Both the position numbers and the translations under genes were made by a program. Shown piece after piece: positions 37,392 to 46,270 of a DNA stretch of 64,000 nucleotides. The stretch is taken from positions 1 to 64,000 of the forward strand of contig NZ_FOVE01000011.1 in the NCBI RefSeq assembly GCF_900115065.1, read 5' to 3'. The notes beneath the pieces are model-generated. The model ran no database searches, was not told where the DNA came from, and saw nothing but the letters and a program-made list of their open reading frames with translations. Origin of the DNA: Formivibrio citricus (lineage in GTDB: Bacteria > Pseudomonadota > Gammaproteobacteria > Burkholderiales > Chitinibacteraceae). The number at the start of each line of letters is the position of its first letter. Position 1 is the first letter of the stretch.

Positions 37392-38153
37392 ATGCAAGAA
37401 GGGGAAAGCGGCGCAGTCCGCCCGATTTCTGAAGCGGAAGACATTGGTCCTTTCCGGCTCGCCTCGGCAGCCGAGGTGGGATTTGTGCTGCGCACTCTTG
37501 CGCAGCGCAACGATTTCGTTTCGATCTATTTCAACAGCGGCCGCGATATGCTGCTGACGCGCATTCTGGATGTGGACATCAAGGCGCGCACGTTCGTATT
37601 TGACCTGAGTGGCCACGCCCAGAGCAATGCGGCACTGACCAAGACCGACAAGGCTGTATTTGTTGCAACGCCGGATGGAGTGAAAATCCAGTTTTCGACC
37701 TCGGAGATCAGGCAGGTCGATTTTGAGGGGCGACCGGCTTTCCGTGCCCCGTTTCCCCCTGACCTTATCAAGTTGCAGCGTCGCGATTTCTTCCGGCTGC
37801 CCACGCCTATCTCCAATCCCTATTGCTGCCGCTTGCCGATAGGTGACGGCGATTCGATGCGCCTGGATGTGCTTGACATATCGCTGGGCGGGGTCGGTGT
37901 TCGTTTTTCGGAGGCGCAAGTCGGAAAAATTGAAATTGGCCTCAAGTTTTCGCAGGTCGAATTCGATTTTGGGCCGGGCGGGGTCATGCGGATCAATGTG
38001 GAAGTGCGCAATCGCCGTGCCGTTGTCAATCGGCAAGGACAAACCCAGTATGCAGTGGGCATGCGTTTCCTCGGGCTCTCCCGGGCGCAGGAAGCCAGCC
38101 TGCAACGCCTGATTTCCCAGTTGGAGCGCGAACGCAAGGCGCTGCTGGGGTGA
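37392..38153 (+). CDS. YcgR-like flagellar brake protein with PilZ domain
   Basis: A 253-residue cytoplasmic protein with an N-terminal YcgR_N (PilZN) domain (~25-125) and a C-terminal PilZ domain (~130-245). The cyclic-di-GMP motifs are intact: QRRDFFRLPTP (RxxxR) and DISLGGVGVRF (D/NxSxxG). Proteins of this type bind c-di-GMP and slow the flagellar motor through the rotor or stator. No flagellar genes are near, so it is controlled alone. A weak AGGGAA precedes the ATG. Confidence 0.9.
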   Translation: MQEGESGAVRPISEAEDIGPFRLASAAEVGFVLRTLAQRNDFVSIYFNSGRDMLLTRILDVDIKARTFVFDLSGHAQSNAALTKTDKAVFVATPDGVKIQFSTSEIRQVDFEGRPAFRAPFPPDLIKLQRRDFFRLPTPISNPYCCRLPIGDGDSMRLDVLDISLGGVGVRFSEAQVGKIEIGLKFSQVEFDFGPGGVMRINVEVRNRRAVVNRQGQTQYAVGMRFLGLSRAQEASLQRLISQLERERKALLG

Positions 38154-38176
38154 ATGAATTAAAAATGGATTGGTTG

Positions 38177-38206
38177 TTGCCAGTTGTCCGCGGATGAAGT
38201 TAGAAT
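38177..38206 (+). promoter_or_regulatory. Promoter of tRNA-Thr
   Basis: TTGCCA (38177-38182) and TAGAAT (38201-38206), spaced by 18 bp, lie 13 bp before the mature tRNA 5' end. Confidence 0.65.
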
Positions 38207-38218
38207 CGCACCTCTTTC

Positions 38219-38294
<76 letters not shown>

Positions 38295-38329
38295 TTTACC
38301 CTTCCGAGGGTATCCAGGAAAGTCCAGAG

Positions 38330-38364
38330 AACCCGCACAGCATAAGGCTTTGCGGGTTTTTTGT
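38330..38364 (+). terminator. Intrinsic terminator after tRNA-Thr
   Basis: An 8-bp stem AACCCGCA/TGCGGGTT (38330-38337 with 38351-38358), a 13-nt loop with a small internal pairing, and a T-run to 38362. Confidence 0.82.
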
Positions 38365-38435
38365 TATCTGTTTACGTCCATCCTCATCCGGTCGAATCCA
38401 GTGTTTTTGTGCCCCTGCTTGTGCCCCCGCCCGAT

Positions 38436-38795
38436 TCAGGAACGAATGTTGGAATGGCTGAACCGGAAATCGCGCAGGATGCGCTGGTAATCTTCTTCGC
38501 TGAACATCAGCAGGCAGGGTTCGTCTTTTTGGGAGGTCTCGATATCCAGGGTGATGCACGCATAACGCCCGATGGCGAGCCAGATGGCGGCCACCAGTTT
38601 TTCCGCAAACCAGTTCGGATTCTCCCCCGGCTTGGGGGCAGTCTCATGTCGTAGCATCAGTAGCCAGGCGCTGCCGCATGACTGGCGCTTGATCCAGGAG
38701 GGGGGCTGCCAGACCGTGCGCATGGCCGTTAGAACCTGCTCGACCTCAAGTGAGGAGAGCGGCGATATTCCCAGTTCGATGCGTAAACTATCCAT
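38436..38795 (-). CDS. Hypothetical protein, 119 residues
   Basis: I do not recognise this protein. It starts MDSLRIELGISPLSSLEVEQ and contains a Trp/Pro/Lys-rich middle (MRTVWQPPSWIKRQSC) and ends IRDFRFSHSNIRS-like. No signal peptide, membrane helix or metal motif is clear. The gene lies on the minus strand between tRNA-Thr and the receiver protein, in a stretch that may be the remnant of an integrated element. Codon use looks like the neighbours, which favours a real gene. Confidence 0.55.
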   Translation of the reverse strand: MDSLRIELGISPLSSLEVEQVLTAMRTVWQPPSWIKRQSCGSAWLLMLRHETAPKPGENPNWFAEKLVAAIWLAIGRYACITLDIETSQKDEPCLLMFSEEDYQRILRDFRFSHSNIRS

Positions 38796-38964
38796 TTGTT
38801 GGGGTCCAGATGCCGGCCAACCGGCCGCAAAAGAGGCAGATGATATTCGAGTAGCCTACACCAAATTCCGTCGTGATCGAAAATTCGACGCCCAAAGGGG
38901 CGACGTTCGGGGGCGTGTGTGCTAGATTTTCTAGCATCTGTTTACTGCGCTGGTTCCCACGGTT

Positions 38965-40092
38965 ATGGCTGAAAATATCAATGCGGCAGAACGTTCACGG
39001 ATTCTGGTCGTCGATGATTCACGGATCGTGCGAGCCACGATCCGCAAGCATCTGGCGGAGGGGCACGATCTCGTCGAAGAGGCCGATGGCGAGGCGGGAT
39101 GGCGACGGTTGCTGGCGGATAAAGCCATCAACCTGCTGATTTCCGATCTTTCCATGCCGGAGCTGGATGGTATAGGGCTCCTGGCGCGGGTCAGGGAAAG
39201 CGGCGAGCCGCGCATCCGCAACTTGCCGGTGATCATCATTTCCGGCGAGGAGGACGAGGCAACCAAGCGGCGCTGCGTGGACGCGGGCGCCAACGATTTC
39301 ATCACCAAATCGACGGATCGTGCCGAAATGCAGGCACGGGTCCAGGCCAATCTCGATCTAGCCGCGACCCGGCGCGAGCTGCAAGAAAGCCGTACTACCC
39401 AAGCCCAGACGGCGACGACCGATGCGGTGACCGGCGCGGGCACTTCGCATCTGTTGACGCTGCAGCTCGAACAATCGCTGGCTTATGCCCAGCGGCACAG
39501 CAGCGAAGTGACGTTGATGCTGATCGAGGTCGATCATTTCCAGTCGCTGGAGGAAAAACTTGGCGACCGCCTGTCCGGGCAGATGCTCAATCTCCTGGCG
39601 AAGCTGCTGTCGGCCAAGCTGCGGCGCGAGGATACGCTGGCGCATCTGGACGGTGCGCTGTTCGCCGTCGTATCTCCCGGTTCGTCCCTCTCCGGCGTGC
39701 GAGTGCTGGCCGAACGCCTGCGCCAGGCCGTGGGCAACGCCCGCATCAATTTCCGCAACGAACAATTGCATATCACCGCGAGTTTTTCGCTGGCCAATTC
39801 CTGGCATGACAAGGTCGAGGCCGCGGATGCCTTGCTGGATGCGGCGCTCAACCGCCTGCGTGCGGGGGCAGAGGCGGGGCGCTTGGCGATGCCGAGTGTC
39901 CAGGAGGAGCGCGTCGCCGTGCCGCTGATTTCCGAGGCGCTGGGAATGCTGCACCAGGGCAAGGCAGATGAATTGCGTCCGCACTTGCCGGCACTGATGG
40001 CGAATCTCTTGCCGCTGCTGGAGCTGGCCAATGCAGAGCTTGGTTTGGGGTGGGCACTGGAGAGGGTGGCCGCGGCAGAATCGCGACGCTGA
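38965..40092 (+). CDS. Response regulator with receiver domain and degenerate GGDEF domain
   Basis: A 375-residue protein. The receiver domain (~10-130) has ILVVDDSRIVRATI, the phospho-acceptor Asp in LLISDLSMPELDG and the Lys in DFITKST. A GGDEF-like fold follows (~150-285): the usual DxLTGLxN start is TDAVTGAGTSH, MLIEVDHFQSLEEKLGDRLSG matches the DIDHFK region, but the active-site GGDEF is replaced by LDGALF. It should therefore not make c-di-GMP. A helical tail of ~80 residues follows. There is no clear Shine-Dalgarno at the ATG. It may act as a phospho-dependent partner or nucleotide sensor. Confidence 0.85.
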   Translation: MAENINAAERSRILVVDDSRIVRATIRKHLAEGHDLVEEADGEAGWRRLLADKAINLLISDLSMPELDGIGLLARVRESGEPRIRNLPVIIISGEEDEATKRRCVDAGANDFITKSTDRAEMQARVQANLDLAATRRELQESRTTQAQTATTDAVTGAGTSHLLTLQLEQSLAYAQRHSSEVTLMLIEVDHFQSLEEKLGDRLSGQMLNLLAKLLSAKLRREDTLAHLDGALFAVVSPGSSLSGVRVLAERLRQAVGNARINFRNEQLHITASFSLANSWHDKVEAADALLDAALNRLRAGAEAGRLAMPSVQEERVAVPLISEALGMLHQGKADELRPHLPALMANLLPLLELANAELGLGWALERVAAAESRR

Positions 40093-40113
40093 ATTTTGAT
40101 GTGCAGGAATGCA

Positions 40114-40135
40114 AACGGGGCCGCGAGGCCCCGTT
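40114..40135 (+). terminator. Hairpin after the response regulator gene
   Basis: A 9-bp GC-rich stem (40114-40122 with 40127-40135) with a GCGA tetraloop, followed by gtgttt. The T-tract is weak, so termination may be partial. Confidence 0.6.
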
Positions 40136-40156
40136 GTGTTTGGTAACGCCGACGTT

Positions 40157-40300
40157 AGAACCTGTTCACGATCTGTCGCGAGAGGCTGTCAGCGGGGTGA
40201 AGAGCAGCGCAAAAACCGGAGTGTACAAGGAGTACATGAGGATTTTGAGCAGCGCATGAGCCCCGATCACGGCTTCGCAGCAAGATCGTGAACAGGTTCT
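40157..40300 (-). repeat. Structured repeat element, copy D (18-bp outer arms)
   Basis: Read on the minus strand: outer arm (40300-40283), 39 nt, ATCCTC (40243-40238), hairpin ATGTAC/GTACAC (five Watson-Crick pairs and one G-T), TCCGG, 41 nt, outer arm (40174-40157). The arms are perfect 18-nt inverted repeats. The right arm ends on the first base of the nadE stop codon on the plus strand. Spacing matches copies A and B. Confidence 0.78.
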
Positions 40301-41898
40301 TACAGCGTGAAGCGATTGGTGATCGGCATGCGCCAATCCTTGCCGAACGCCCGGTGGGTGATGCGTGGCCCGACCGGGGCCTGGCGGCGCTTGTATTCGT
40401 TGATGCGCAACAGGCGCACCACGCGGTCGACGTCCTCCGCTGCGTACCCCAGATCCACGATCTCGGCGCGGCTGAGGTTTTCTTCCACATAGGCTTGCAG
40501 GATGGCGTCGAGGATCTCGTAGGGCGGCAGCGAATCCTGATCCTTCTGGTCCGGGCGCAACTCGGCCGAAGGCGGGCGGGTGATGATGCGTTCCGGGATG
40601 ACTTCGCCCTGCGTGTTGCGCCAGCGCGAAAGGCGGTAAACCAGCGTCTTGGCCACGTCCTTGAGCACGGCGAAGCCGCCGGCCATGTCGCCGTAGAGCG
40701 TGGCATAGCCCGTGGTCATCTCCGATTTGTTGCCGGTGGTCAGTACCAGTTTTCCGCTCTTGTTGGACAGCCCCATCAGCAGGGTGCCGCGGATGCGGCT
40801 TTGCAGGTTTTCCTCGCTGGCATCCATCGGCAGACCGGCAAAATGCGGGGCGAGGCCGTTCATGAAGGCTTCGTAGACCGGCCAGATTTCGATCTCCGAA
40901 TACTGGCATCCTAGGCGCTCGATCATGGCGCGCGAATCGGTTACGGAAATGTCGGCCGTGTAGCGCGAGGGCATCATCACAGCATGCACCTTGTCTGCGC
41001 CGAGCGCATCGCAGGCGATGGCCAGCGTCAGCGCGGAATCGATGCCGCCGGAGAGCCCCAGCAATACGCCGGGGAAGCGGTTCTTGCTGATGTAGTCGCG
41101 CACACCGGTGACCAGCGCCTGGTAGATGCTCGCTTCCTCGCCGAGATCGGGCGTGATGTTGCCGGGTTGCAGCGTGCCATTGCGGTATTCGACGAAGCCG
41201 AGCGCCGATTCGAACGCGGGCAGTTGGGCGACGAGTTGCCCGTGCTTGTCGAGCGCAAAGGATTGGCCGTCGAAAACGAGCTCATCCTGTCCGCCGACCA
41301 TGTTGCAGTAGACCAGCGAAAGCGCGTTTTCCTCCACGCGGGCTTGCGCAATGCCGAGGCGGGAGCTTTGCTTGGCCTTGTGATAGGGCGATGCGTTGAG
41401 CACCAGCAGCAGTTCGGCACCTTCATCTGCTGCGGCTGCTGCGGGTTCCACGTCCCATACGTCCTCGCAGATGGCGAGCCCGACCTGCACGCCATCCTGT
41501 TCGAAGACCAGCGGCGCAATGCCGGGCTGGAAGTAGCGAACCTCGTCGAACACCGCATCGTTGGGTAGCAGCATTTTTTCGTAGCGCCCCAGAACGCGAC
41601 CGTCGCGGATCACCGTGGCGGCGTTGAAGCATTCGCTGCCGTTGCCGTGCGGATGGCCCACGACCAGCGTGATGCCGTCCAACTCGTCGATCAGGCGTCC
41701 GATCATCTTGCGGCATTCCGCCAGGAAGACTGGACGCAGCAGCAGGTCTTCGGGCGGGTAGCCGGTCAGTACCAGCTCCGGTGTTAGCAGGATGTCTGCG
41801 CCGGCTTCGCGGGCCTGATTGGCTGCCGCGAGGACCAGTTCGAGGTTGCCGGTCAGGTCGCCGACGACGGGGTTGAGTTGGGCAATGGCGATTTTCAT
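40300..41898 (-). CDS. nadE: Glutamine-dependent NAD synthetase
   Basis: NadE amidates nicotinate adenine dinucleotide to NAD. The N-terminal CN-hydrolase glutaminase domain (~1-245) has the triad Glu41 (TPELVLTGYPPEDL), Lys108 (RYEKMLLP) and Cys144 (AICEDVW). The synthetase domain has the PP-loop SGGIDS (283-288) and TTGNKSEMTTGYATLYGD. At 532 residues it is the two-domain glutamine-using form. It is last in the maf/methylase/nadE minus-strand run, 40 bp after the methylase. Its stop codon touches repeat element D. Confidence 0.96.
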   Translation of the reverse strand: MKIAIAQLNPVVGDLTGNLELVLAAANQAREAGADILLTPELVLTGYPPEDLLLRPVFLAECRKMIGRLIDELDGITLVVGHPHGNGSECFNAATVIRDGRVLGRYEKMLLPNDAVFDEVRYFQPGIAPLVFEQDGVQVGLAICEDVWDVEPAAAAADEGAELLLVLNASPYHKAKQSSRLGIAQARVEENALSLVYCNMVGGQDELVFDGQSFALDKHGQLVAQLPAFESALGFVEYRNGTLQPGNITPDLGEEASIYQALVTGVRDYISKNRFPGVLLGLSGGIDSALTLAIACDALGADKVHAVMMPSRYTADISVTDSRAMIERLGCQYSEIEIWPVYEAFMNGLAPHFAGLPMDASEENLQSRIRGTLLMGLSNKSGKLVLTTGNKSEMTTGYATLYGDMAGGFAVLKDVAKTLVYRLSRWRNTQGEVIPERIITRPPSAELRPDQKDQDSLPPYEILDAILQAYVEENLSRAEIVDLGYAAEDVDRVVRLLRINEYKRRQAPVGPRITHRAFGKDWRMPITNRFTL

Positions 41899-41938
41899 GA
41901 AGTAGGCGCAGTAAAATCAATTTACCAATTGTAAGCGA

Positions 41939-42655
41939 CTAACCCGCAAACAGCACGAATACCGTCGGGCGTTTGCCGATTTCCGGGGGGGGCGATTTTT
42001 TCCAGTCCGCGATGCGCTGGCTGCGGACGAATTCTCCGGGCAGGGTCAGGTCGCAGGCGAGGGTGAGCTGCGTTTCCGGATGGCAGGCCGCGAGCAGGGC
42101 GGCAAACAGGGCGAGGTTGCGGTAGGGCGTTTCGATAAAGAGTTCGGCCTGCTTGTGCTTGCGCGATTCGTTTTCCAGCCGGCGGATCGCTTCGATACGC
42201 GGCGCGTCCTGTGCCGGCAGGTAGCCGCTGAAGCGGAACTGCTGGCCGTTGGCACCGGACGCCATGAGCGCCAGCAGCAGCGACGAGGGGCCGACCAGCG
42301 GAGTGACGCGGATGCCCTTGCGATGCGCCAGTCGCACCAGGTTCGCGCCCGGATCGGCGACGCCGGGGCAGCCCGCTTCCGACATCAGCCCGACATCGTT
42401 GCCTTCCAGCAAGGGGGCGAGCAGGGCGGCAAGCTCGTTGTCCCTCGTGTGTTCGCTGAGTTCCTGCATCCATAGCGAACGCAATTCGTGCGGGGTGCCG
42501 AATTGTTTGAGGTGAGCGCGTGCGGTCTTGGGTGCCTCGACGATGAAATGCGTCAGGCGGCGGGCGATGTCGAGCGTGTCGGCGGGCAGGATGCTTTCCA
42601 GCCGGTCTCCGCCCATCGGCGTCGGGATCAGGTACAGTGTTCCGGTCGCGCTCAT
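41939..42655 (-). CDS. SAM-dependent methyltransferase of the RsmI/tetrapyrrole-methylase superfamily
   Basis: A 238-residue protein with the tetrapyrrole-methylase fold: LYLIPTPMGG, SEAGCPGVADPGANLVRLAH and VTPLVGPSSLLLALMASG. It resembles RsmI (16S rRNA C1402 2'-O-methyltransferase) but is shorter and lacks RsmI's usual EDTR motif near residue 45 (here VEAPKTAR). It is therefore more likely the shorter paralogue often found next to maf in beta- and gammaproteobacteria. The substrate is unknown. Its start overlaps the maf stop by 4 bp. Confidence 0.85.
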   Translation of the reverse strand: MSATGTLYLIPTPMGGDRLESILPADTLDIARRLTHFIVEAPKTARAHLKQFGTPHELRSLWMQELSEHTRDNELAALLAPLLEGNDVGLMSEAGCPGVADPGANLVRLAHRKGIRVTPLVGPSSLLLALMASGANGQQFRFSGYLPAQDAPRIEAIRRLENESRKHKQAELFIETPYRNLALFAALLAACHPETQLTLACDLTLPGEFVRSQRIADWKKSPPPEIGKRPTVFVLFAG

Positions 42656-43245
42656 GGCAGGGGGATTCCTTCGTTCTTGAGCATGGTGACGAGTTCGATC
42701 AGCGGCAGGCCGATGATGGCGGTCGGGTCGCGATTCTCGATGGCGGCGATCAGCGTGATCCCCAAGCCTTCGGTCTTGGCGCTGCCAGCGCAGTCATAGG
42801 GTTTTTCCAGATTCAGGTAGCGCTCGATTTCCGCATCGGTGTAGTCGCGCATCGTGACGCGGGTGATGTCGACGACGGTCTGGGCGTGATCCGTGGCCGC
42901 GTTCAGCAGGCAGAGCGCGGTGTGGAATTCGATGGTCCGGCCGCGCATCTGCTGCAATTGCTGCACGGCGCGCTCGTGCGTGCCGGGCTTGCCCAGTTGA
43001 ACCCCGTCCAGGAGCGCCACTTGATCCGAGCCGATGACGAGATGCTGCGGGAAGCGGTTTGCCAGTGCGTTGGCCTTGGCTTGCGCCAGACGCAGGCTGG
43101 TCTGTGCGGCGGTTTCGTCGTCGAGCGGAGTTTCGTCGATGTCCGGGCTGGCGGTTTCGAAGGGGATTCCCAGGCGGGAGAGTAACTCCTTTCGGTAGGG
43201 CGAGGATGAGGCGAGCAGCAGATGGCAAGGCGCTTGTTTTTGCAT
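42652..43245 (-). CDS. Maf-like nucleotide pyrophosphatase (YceF type)
   Basis: Maf proteins hydrolyse modified or canonical NTPs; the YceF branch prefers m7GTP. The N-terminal LLLASSSPYRKELLSRL and the middle VIGSDQVALLDG with KPGTHERAVQQL are the family motifs. From the ATG at 43245 the length is 197 residues; a longer frame upstream is not conserved. It overlaps the methylase gene by 4 bp and diverges from yceD, as in many proteobacteria. Confidence 0.9.
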   Translation of the reverse strand: MQKQAPCHLLLASSSPYRKELLSRLGIPFETASPDIDETPLDDETAAQTSLRLAQAKANALANRFPQHLVIGSDQVALLDGVQLGKPGTHERAVQQLQQMRGRTIEFHTALCLLNAATDHAQTVVDITRVTMRDYTDAEIERYLNLEKPYDCAGSAKTEGLGITLIAAIENRDPTAIIGLPLIELVTMLKNEGIPLP

Positions 43246-43264
43246 GGTATTTTGTAAATAGGTT

Positions 43265-43292
43265 TTGACAGGGGGTGTTGGCAAATTATATC
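43265..43292 (+). promoter_or_regulatory. Candidate promoter of the yceD-rpmF-plsX-fab cluster
   Basis: A perfect TTGACA (43265-43270) is followed by TATATC (43287-43292) with a 16-bp spacer, 31 bp before the yceD start, in the gap between divergent maf and yceD. Confidence 0.6.
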
Positions 43293-43323
43293 ATGCCGGG
43301 TTTCTGGTTCGGTCTGGCAGGCT

Positions 43324-43830
43324 ATGACGATTATCCATAGCGCGGATTTTGCCCGCGAGGGTGGTGAGCTTTCCGGTGTTCTGGCGATTGCCGACATGGA
43401 TCGCTTGCATGATCTGCTGGCGAAGATTGACGGTGATGTGACGTGGCACCTCGCAGGCGGAGTGGACAAGCTGGAACGTCCCTATCTTCACCTGACGGTA
43501 AGCGCGGTGGTGGGGGTGATCTGCCAGCGCTGCCTCAAACCGATGCCGTTCAATATTTCTGCCGATACAGTGCTGACGCAGTTTCCTGCTGAGGAACTCC
43601 TCGACGAAGCTGTAGCGCAGGATGAAGATCTTGAAGGTATCGTCATTGAACCGGAGCTCGATGTTGAAATGCTCATCGAGGATGAAATGCTGCTGGCTTT
43701 GCCCTATGCGCCCCGGCACGAAAAGTGCGAGCCGGCTGGCGACGCGGTCAAACCCGCGGGCGAAGCTAAACCGAATCCGTTTGCTGTCCTGGCAAAATTG
43801 AAAACCAGGAAAGCGGAAGACTCAAACTGA
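43324..43830 (+). CDS. YceD family protein (DUF177), large-ribosomal-RNA accumulation protein
   Basis: A 168-residue YceD protein. The family mark is the single CxxC in VICQRCLKPMPF and the following acidic LLDEAVAQDEDLEGIVIEPELDVEML stretch, read in parts, with an LALPYAPRHE segment near the end. YceD proteins are linked to 23S rRNA accumulation. It is the first gene of the conserved yceD-rpmF-plsX unit. The C-terminal tail is Lys/Ala-rich. Confidence 0.9.
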   Translation: MTIIHSADFAREGGELSGVLAIADMDRLHDLLAKIDGDVTWHLAGGVDKLERPYLHLTVSAVVGVICQRCLKPMPFNISADTVLTQFPAEELLDEAVAQDEDLEGIVIEPELDVEMLIEDEMLLALPYAPRHEKCEPAGDAVKPAGEAKPNPFAVLAKLKTRKAEDSN

Positions 43831-43858
43831 AATTAACTGGTTTTCAAGGAGTTAGATC

Positions 43859-44038
43859 ATGGCCGTTCAACAGAACAAAAAATCCCCGTCCAAGCGTGGC
43901 ATGCACCGCGCCCACGATTTCCTGACCGCACCGGCACTGGCTGTCGAGCCGACCACCGGTGAGGCTCACCTGCGTCACCACATTTCCCCGAACGGCTTCT
44001 ACCGCGGCCGTCGCGTGATCAAGGCCAAGGGCGAGTAA
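43859..44038 (+). CDS. rpmF: 50S ribosomal protein L32
   Basis: A 59-residue basic protein starting [19 protein letters not shown], with [10 protein letters not shown] near the end, the L32 signature. It lacks the zinc-binding cysteines of some L32 forms. It lies 28 bp after yceD, with AAGGAG nine bases before the ATG. A strong hairpin separates it from plsX. Confidence 0.97.
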   Translation: MAVQQNKKSPSKRGMHRAHDFLTAPALAVEPTTGEAHLRHHISPNGFYRGRRVIKAKGE

Positions 44039-44077
44039 TTCCTCCTGGATGCCTTGCTGACCGATAAGGTTGGTTGT

Positions 44078-44110
44078 ACGGCGCAAGCAGGCAAACCCTG
44101 CTTGCGCCGT
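44078..44110 (+). promoter_or_regulatory. Strong hairpin between rpmF and plsX
   Basis: A perfect 14-bp stem (44078-44091 with 44097-44110) and a 5-nt loop, with no T-tract on the plus strand. It lies 33 bp before plsX. It may be a transcript-processing or stabilising site that separates ribosomal from fatty-acid mRNA, or a partial terminator. Confidence 0.65.
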
Positions 44111-44142
44111 TCGCTATTCATGACTGTGAAATAGATTGGCGT

Positions 44143-45189
44143 ATGGACATTACTGTTGCTGTCGACGCAATGGGTGGCGATCACGGTACGCACGTGACCG
44201 TGCCTGCCGTGTTGCGTTTCCTTGATCATCATGCCGATGTAAATGTGGTGCTGGTTGGCTTGCCCGACGCGCTGGAGGCCGAGCTCAAAGCTTGCAAGGC
44301 TGAAGTGGGTCCGCGCCTGCGCATCCATCCTGCGTCCGAAGTCGTGCTGATGGACGAATCTCCGCAATCCGCACTCAAGAACAAGAAAGATTCTTCGATG
44401 CGGGTGGCGATCAATCTGGTCAAATCCGGCGAGGCGCACGCCTGCGTTTCCGCAGGCAATACCGGCGCCTTGATGGCGACCGCGCGCTTCGTTCTGAAAA
44501 CCATTCCGGGTATTGAGCGCCCCGCTATCGCCAAGATGTTGCCGAGTTTGCGTGGCGAGACCTGCATGCTGGACCTGGGGGCCAATGTCGATTGCACGCC
44601 GGCACACCTGGTCCAATTCGCCGTCATGGGCGCCACGCTGGTTTCTGCGGTGAAGCATGTTGATGCACCGACCGTCGGTCTCCTGAATATCGGCTCCGAA
44701 GACATCAAGGGTAATGAGGCCGTCAAGGAATCCGCTGAGCTGCTCAAGAAGGCGCCGATCAATTTCCATGGCAACGTCGAGGGCGACGACATCTACAAGG
44801 GTACGGTGGATGTGGTAGTGTGCGACGGTTTCATCGGCAATGTGGCGCTGAAGACCTCCGAAGGATTGGCGAAAATGCTGGCGGGTTTTCTGCGTGAGGA
44901 GTTCAAGCGTAGTTGGTGGACCAAGCTTTTGGCGCTGTTCGCCTTGCCGGTACTGTCCCGTTTCAAGAAGCGCACCGATCCGCGTCGGTTCAATGGCGCC
45001 ACGCTGCTGGGCTTGCGCGGCATCGTGATCAAGAGTCATGGCGGGGCGGATGAAACGGCCTTTTATTGGGCGTTGCGCCAAGCGGCCGAAGAGGCCCAGG
45101 CTGGCGTGGCTCAGCGTATTGCCGCCAGGGTACAAAGCCAGATGGCCGAGTTCGAAAGCGGCACGGCAGCGGTTGCTGAAAATATTTGA
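44143..45189 (+). CDS. plsX: Phosphate acyltransferase PlsX
   Basis: PlsX makes acyl-phosphate from acyl-ACP for phospholipid synthesis. The N-terminal [13 protein letters not shown], the [14 protein letters not shown] and [17 protein letters not shown] motifs are diagnostic; 348 residues is standard. The ATG at 44143 is chosen because [12 protein letters not shown] is the family start; there is no strong ribosome site. fabH follows after 69 bp. Confidence 0.96.
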   Translation: MDITVAVDAMGGDHGTHVTVPAVLRFLDHHADVNVVLVGLPDALEAELKACKAEVGPRLRIHPASEVVLMDESPQSALKNKKDSSMRVAINLVKSGEAHACVSAGNTGALMATARFVLKTIPGIERPAIAKMLPSLRGETCMLDLGANVDCTPAHLVQFAVMGATLVSAVKHVDAPTVGLLNIGSEDIKGNEAVKESAELLKKAPINFHGNVEGDDIYKGTVDVVVCDGFIGNVALKTSEGLAKMLAGFLREEFKRSWWTKLLALFALPVLSRFKKRTDPRRFNGATLLGLRGIVIKSHGGADETAFYWALRQAAEEAQAGVAQRIAARVQSQMAEFESGTAAVAENI

Positions 45190-45258
45190 GTTCCGGACAT
45201 TTTTCGGGCGTCTTGGCCCGGATGTCCGGCGGCATTCTTTTCTTTTCGGGAGGTAATT

Positions 45259-46221
45259 GTGACCATCTATTCCCGTATCGCCGGCACAGGCTCGTGTTTG
45301 CCGGCCCAGACCCTGACCAATCACGATCTTGCGCAGCGTATCGAGACCAACGACGAGTGGATTGTCTCGCGGACCGGTATCCGTGAGCGACGCATCGCCG
45401 CGGAAACCGAGCTGACTTCCGATCTGGCCGTGAAGGCCGTCGAAGCGGCAATCGAGGCGGCGGGTGTTTCGCGTGACGAAATCGACCTCCTGATCCTGGC
45501 CACGACGACGCCGGACCAGATATTTCCTTCTACGGCCTGTATCGTCCAGCAAAAGCTGGGTGCGCACGGTTTTCCCGCGTTTGACGTACAGGCAGTCTGT
45601 GCCGGGTTCATTTACGGGCTGACGATTGCTGACCAGTTTATCCGTTCCGGGGGCGCCAAGTGCGCGGTCGTGGTGGGCGCCGAGGTGATTTCGCATATCC
45701 TGGACTGGACCGATCGCGGTACTTGCATCCTGTTCGGTGACGGTGCCGGCGCCGTGGTGCTCAAGGCCAGCGACGAGCCAGGCATCCTGGCGACGCGGGT
45801 GCATGCCGACGGTCGCTACAAGGATATCCTCAATGTTCCGGGCAAGGTCCGCAATGGTGCCATCGATGGTAGTCCATGGGTTTACATGGACGGCAGCGCG
45901 GTATTCAAGTTTGCCGTGCGTGCGCTGGCCGACGTGGCTGAAGAGACGCTGAATGCAGCCGGAATGGAAAAGGCCGACCTCGATTGGCTGGTTCCGCATC
46001 AGGCCAATCTGCGCATCATCGAGTCGACGGCCAAGCATCTGCATTTGCCGATGGACAAGGTGATCGTGACATTGGACAAGCACGGCAATACCTCGGCGGC
46101 ATCGATTCCGCTGGCGCTGGACGAAGGCGTGCGTTCCGGGCGTATCCAGCGCGGCCAATCGGTGATGCTGGAGGGTATCGGCGGCGGCTTTGCCTGGGGC
46201 GGCGCACTGCTGCGCTACTGA
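45259..46221 (+). CDS. fabH: 3-oxoacyl-ACP synthase III
   Basis: FabH condenses acetyl-CoA with malonyl-ACP to start fatty acid synthesis. The catalytic triad is visible: Cys114 ([12 protein letters not shown]), His in VPHQANLRI and Asn in [12 protein letters not shown]. The start is GTG, preceded by GGGAGGTAA. The 320-residue length is normal. fabD follows after 49 bp. Confidence 0.96.
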   Translation: MTIYSRIAGTGSCLPAQTLTNHDLAQRIETNDEWIVSRTGIRERRIAAETELTSDLAVKAVEAAIEAAGVSRDEIDLLILATTTPDQIFPSTACIVQQKLGAHGFPAFDVQAVCAGFIYGLTIADQFIRSGGAKCAVVVGAEVISHILDWTDRGTCILFGDGAGAVVLKASDEPGILATRVHADGRYKDILNVPGKVRNGAIDGSPWVYMDGSAVFKFAVRALADVAEETLNAAGMEKADLDWLVPHQANLRIIESTAKHLHLPMDKVIVTLDKHGNTSAASIPLALDEGVRSGRIQRGQSVMLEGIGGGFAWGGALLRY

Positions 46222-46270
46222 TTTTTCGAGAGGCCGTTCCGGCCTCGTTTTTTGAGCAAGGAGCAAGACG

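Noticed and set aside
43999..46266. Long open frame of 755 codons on the minus strand
   Set aside because: It lies antisense to rpmF, plsX and fabH, whose products are unmistakable. It has no recognisable domain and arises from GC-rich codon bias.
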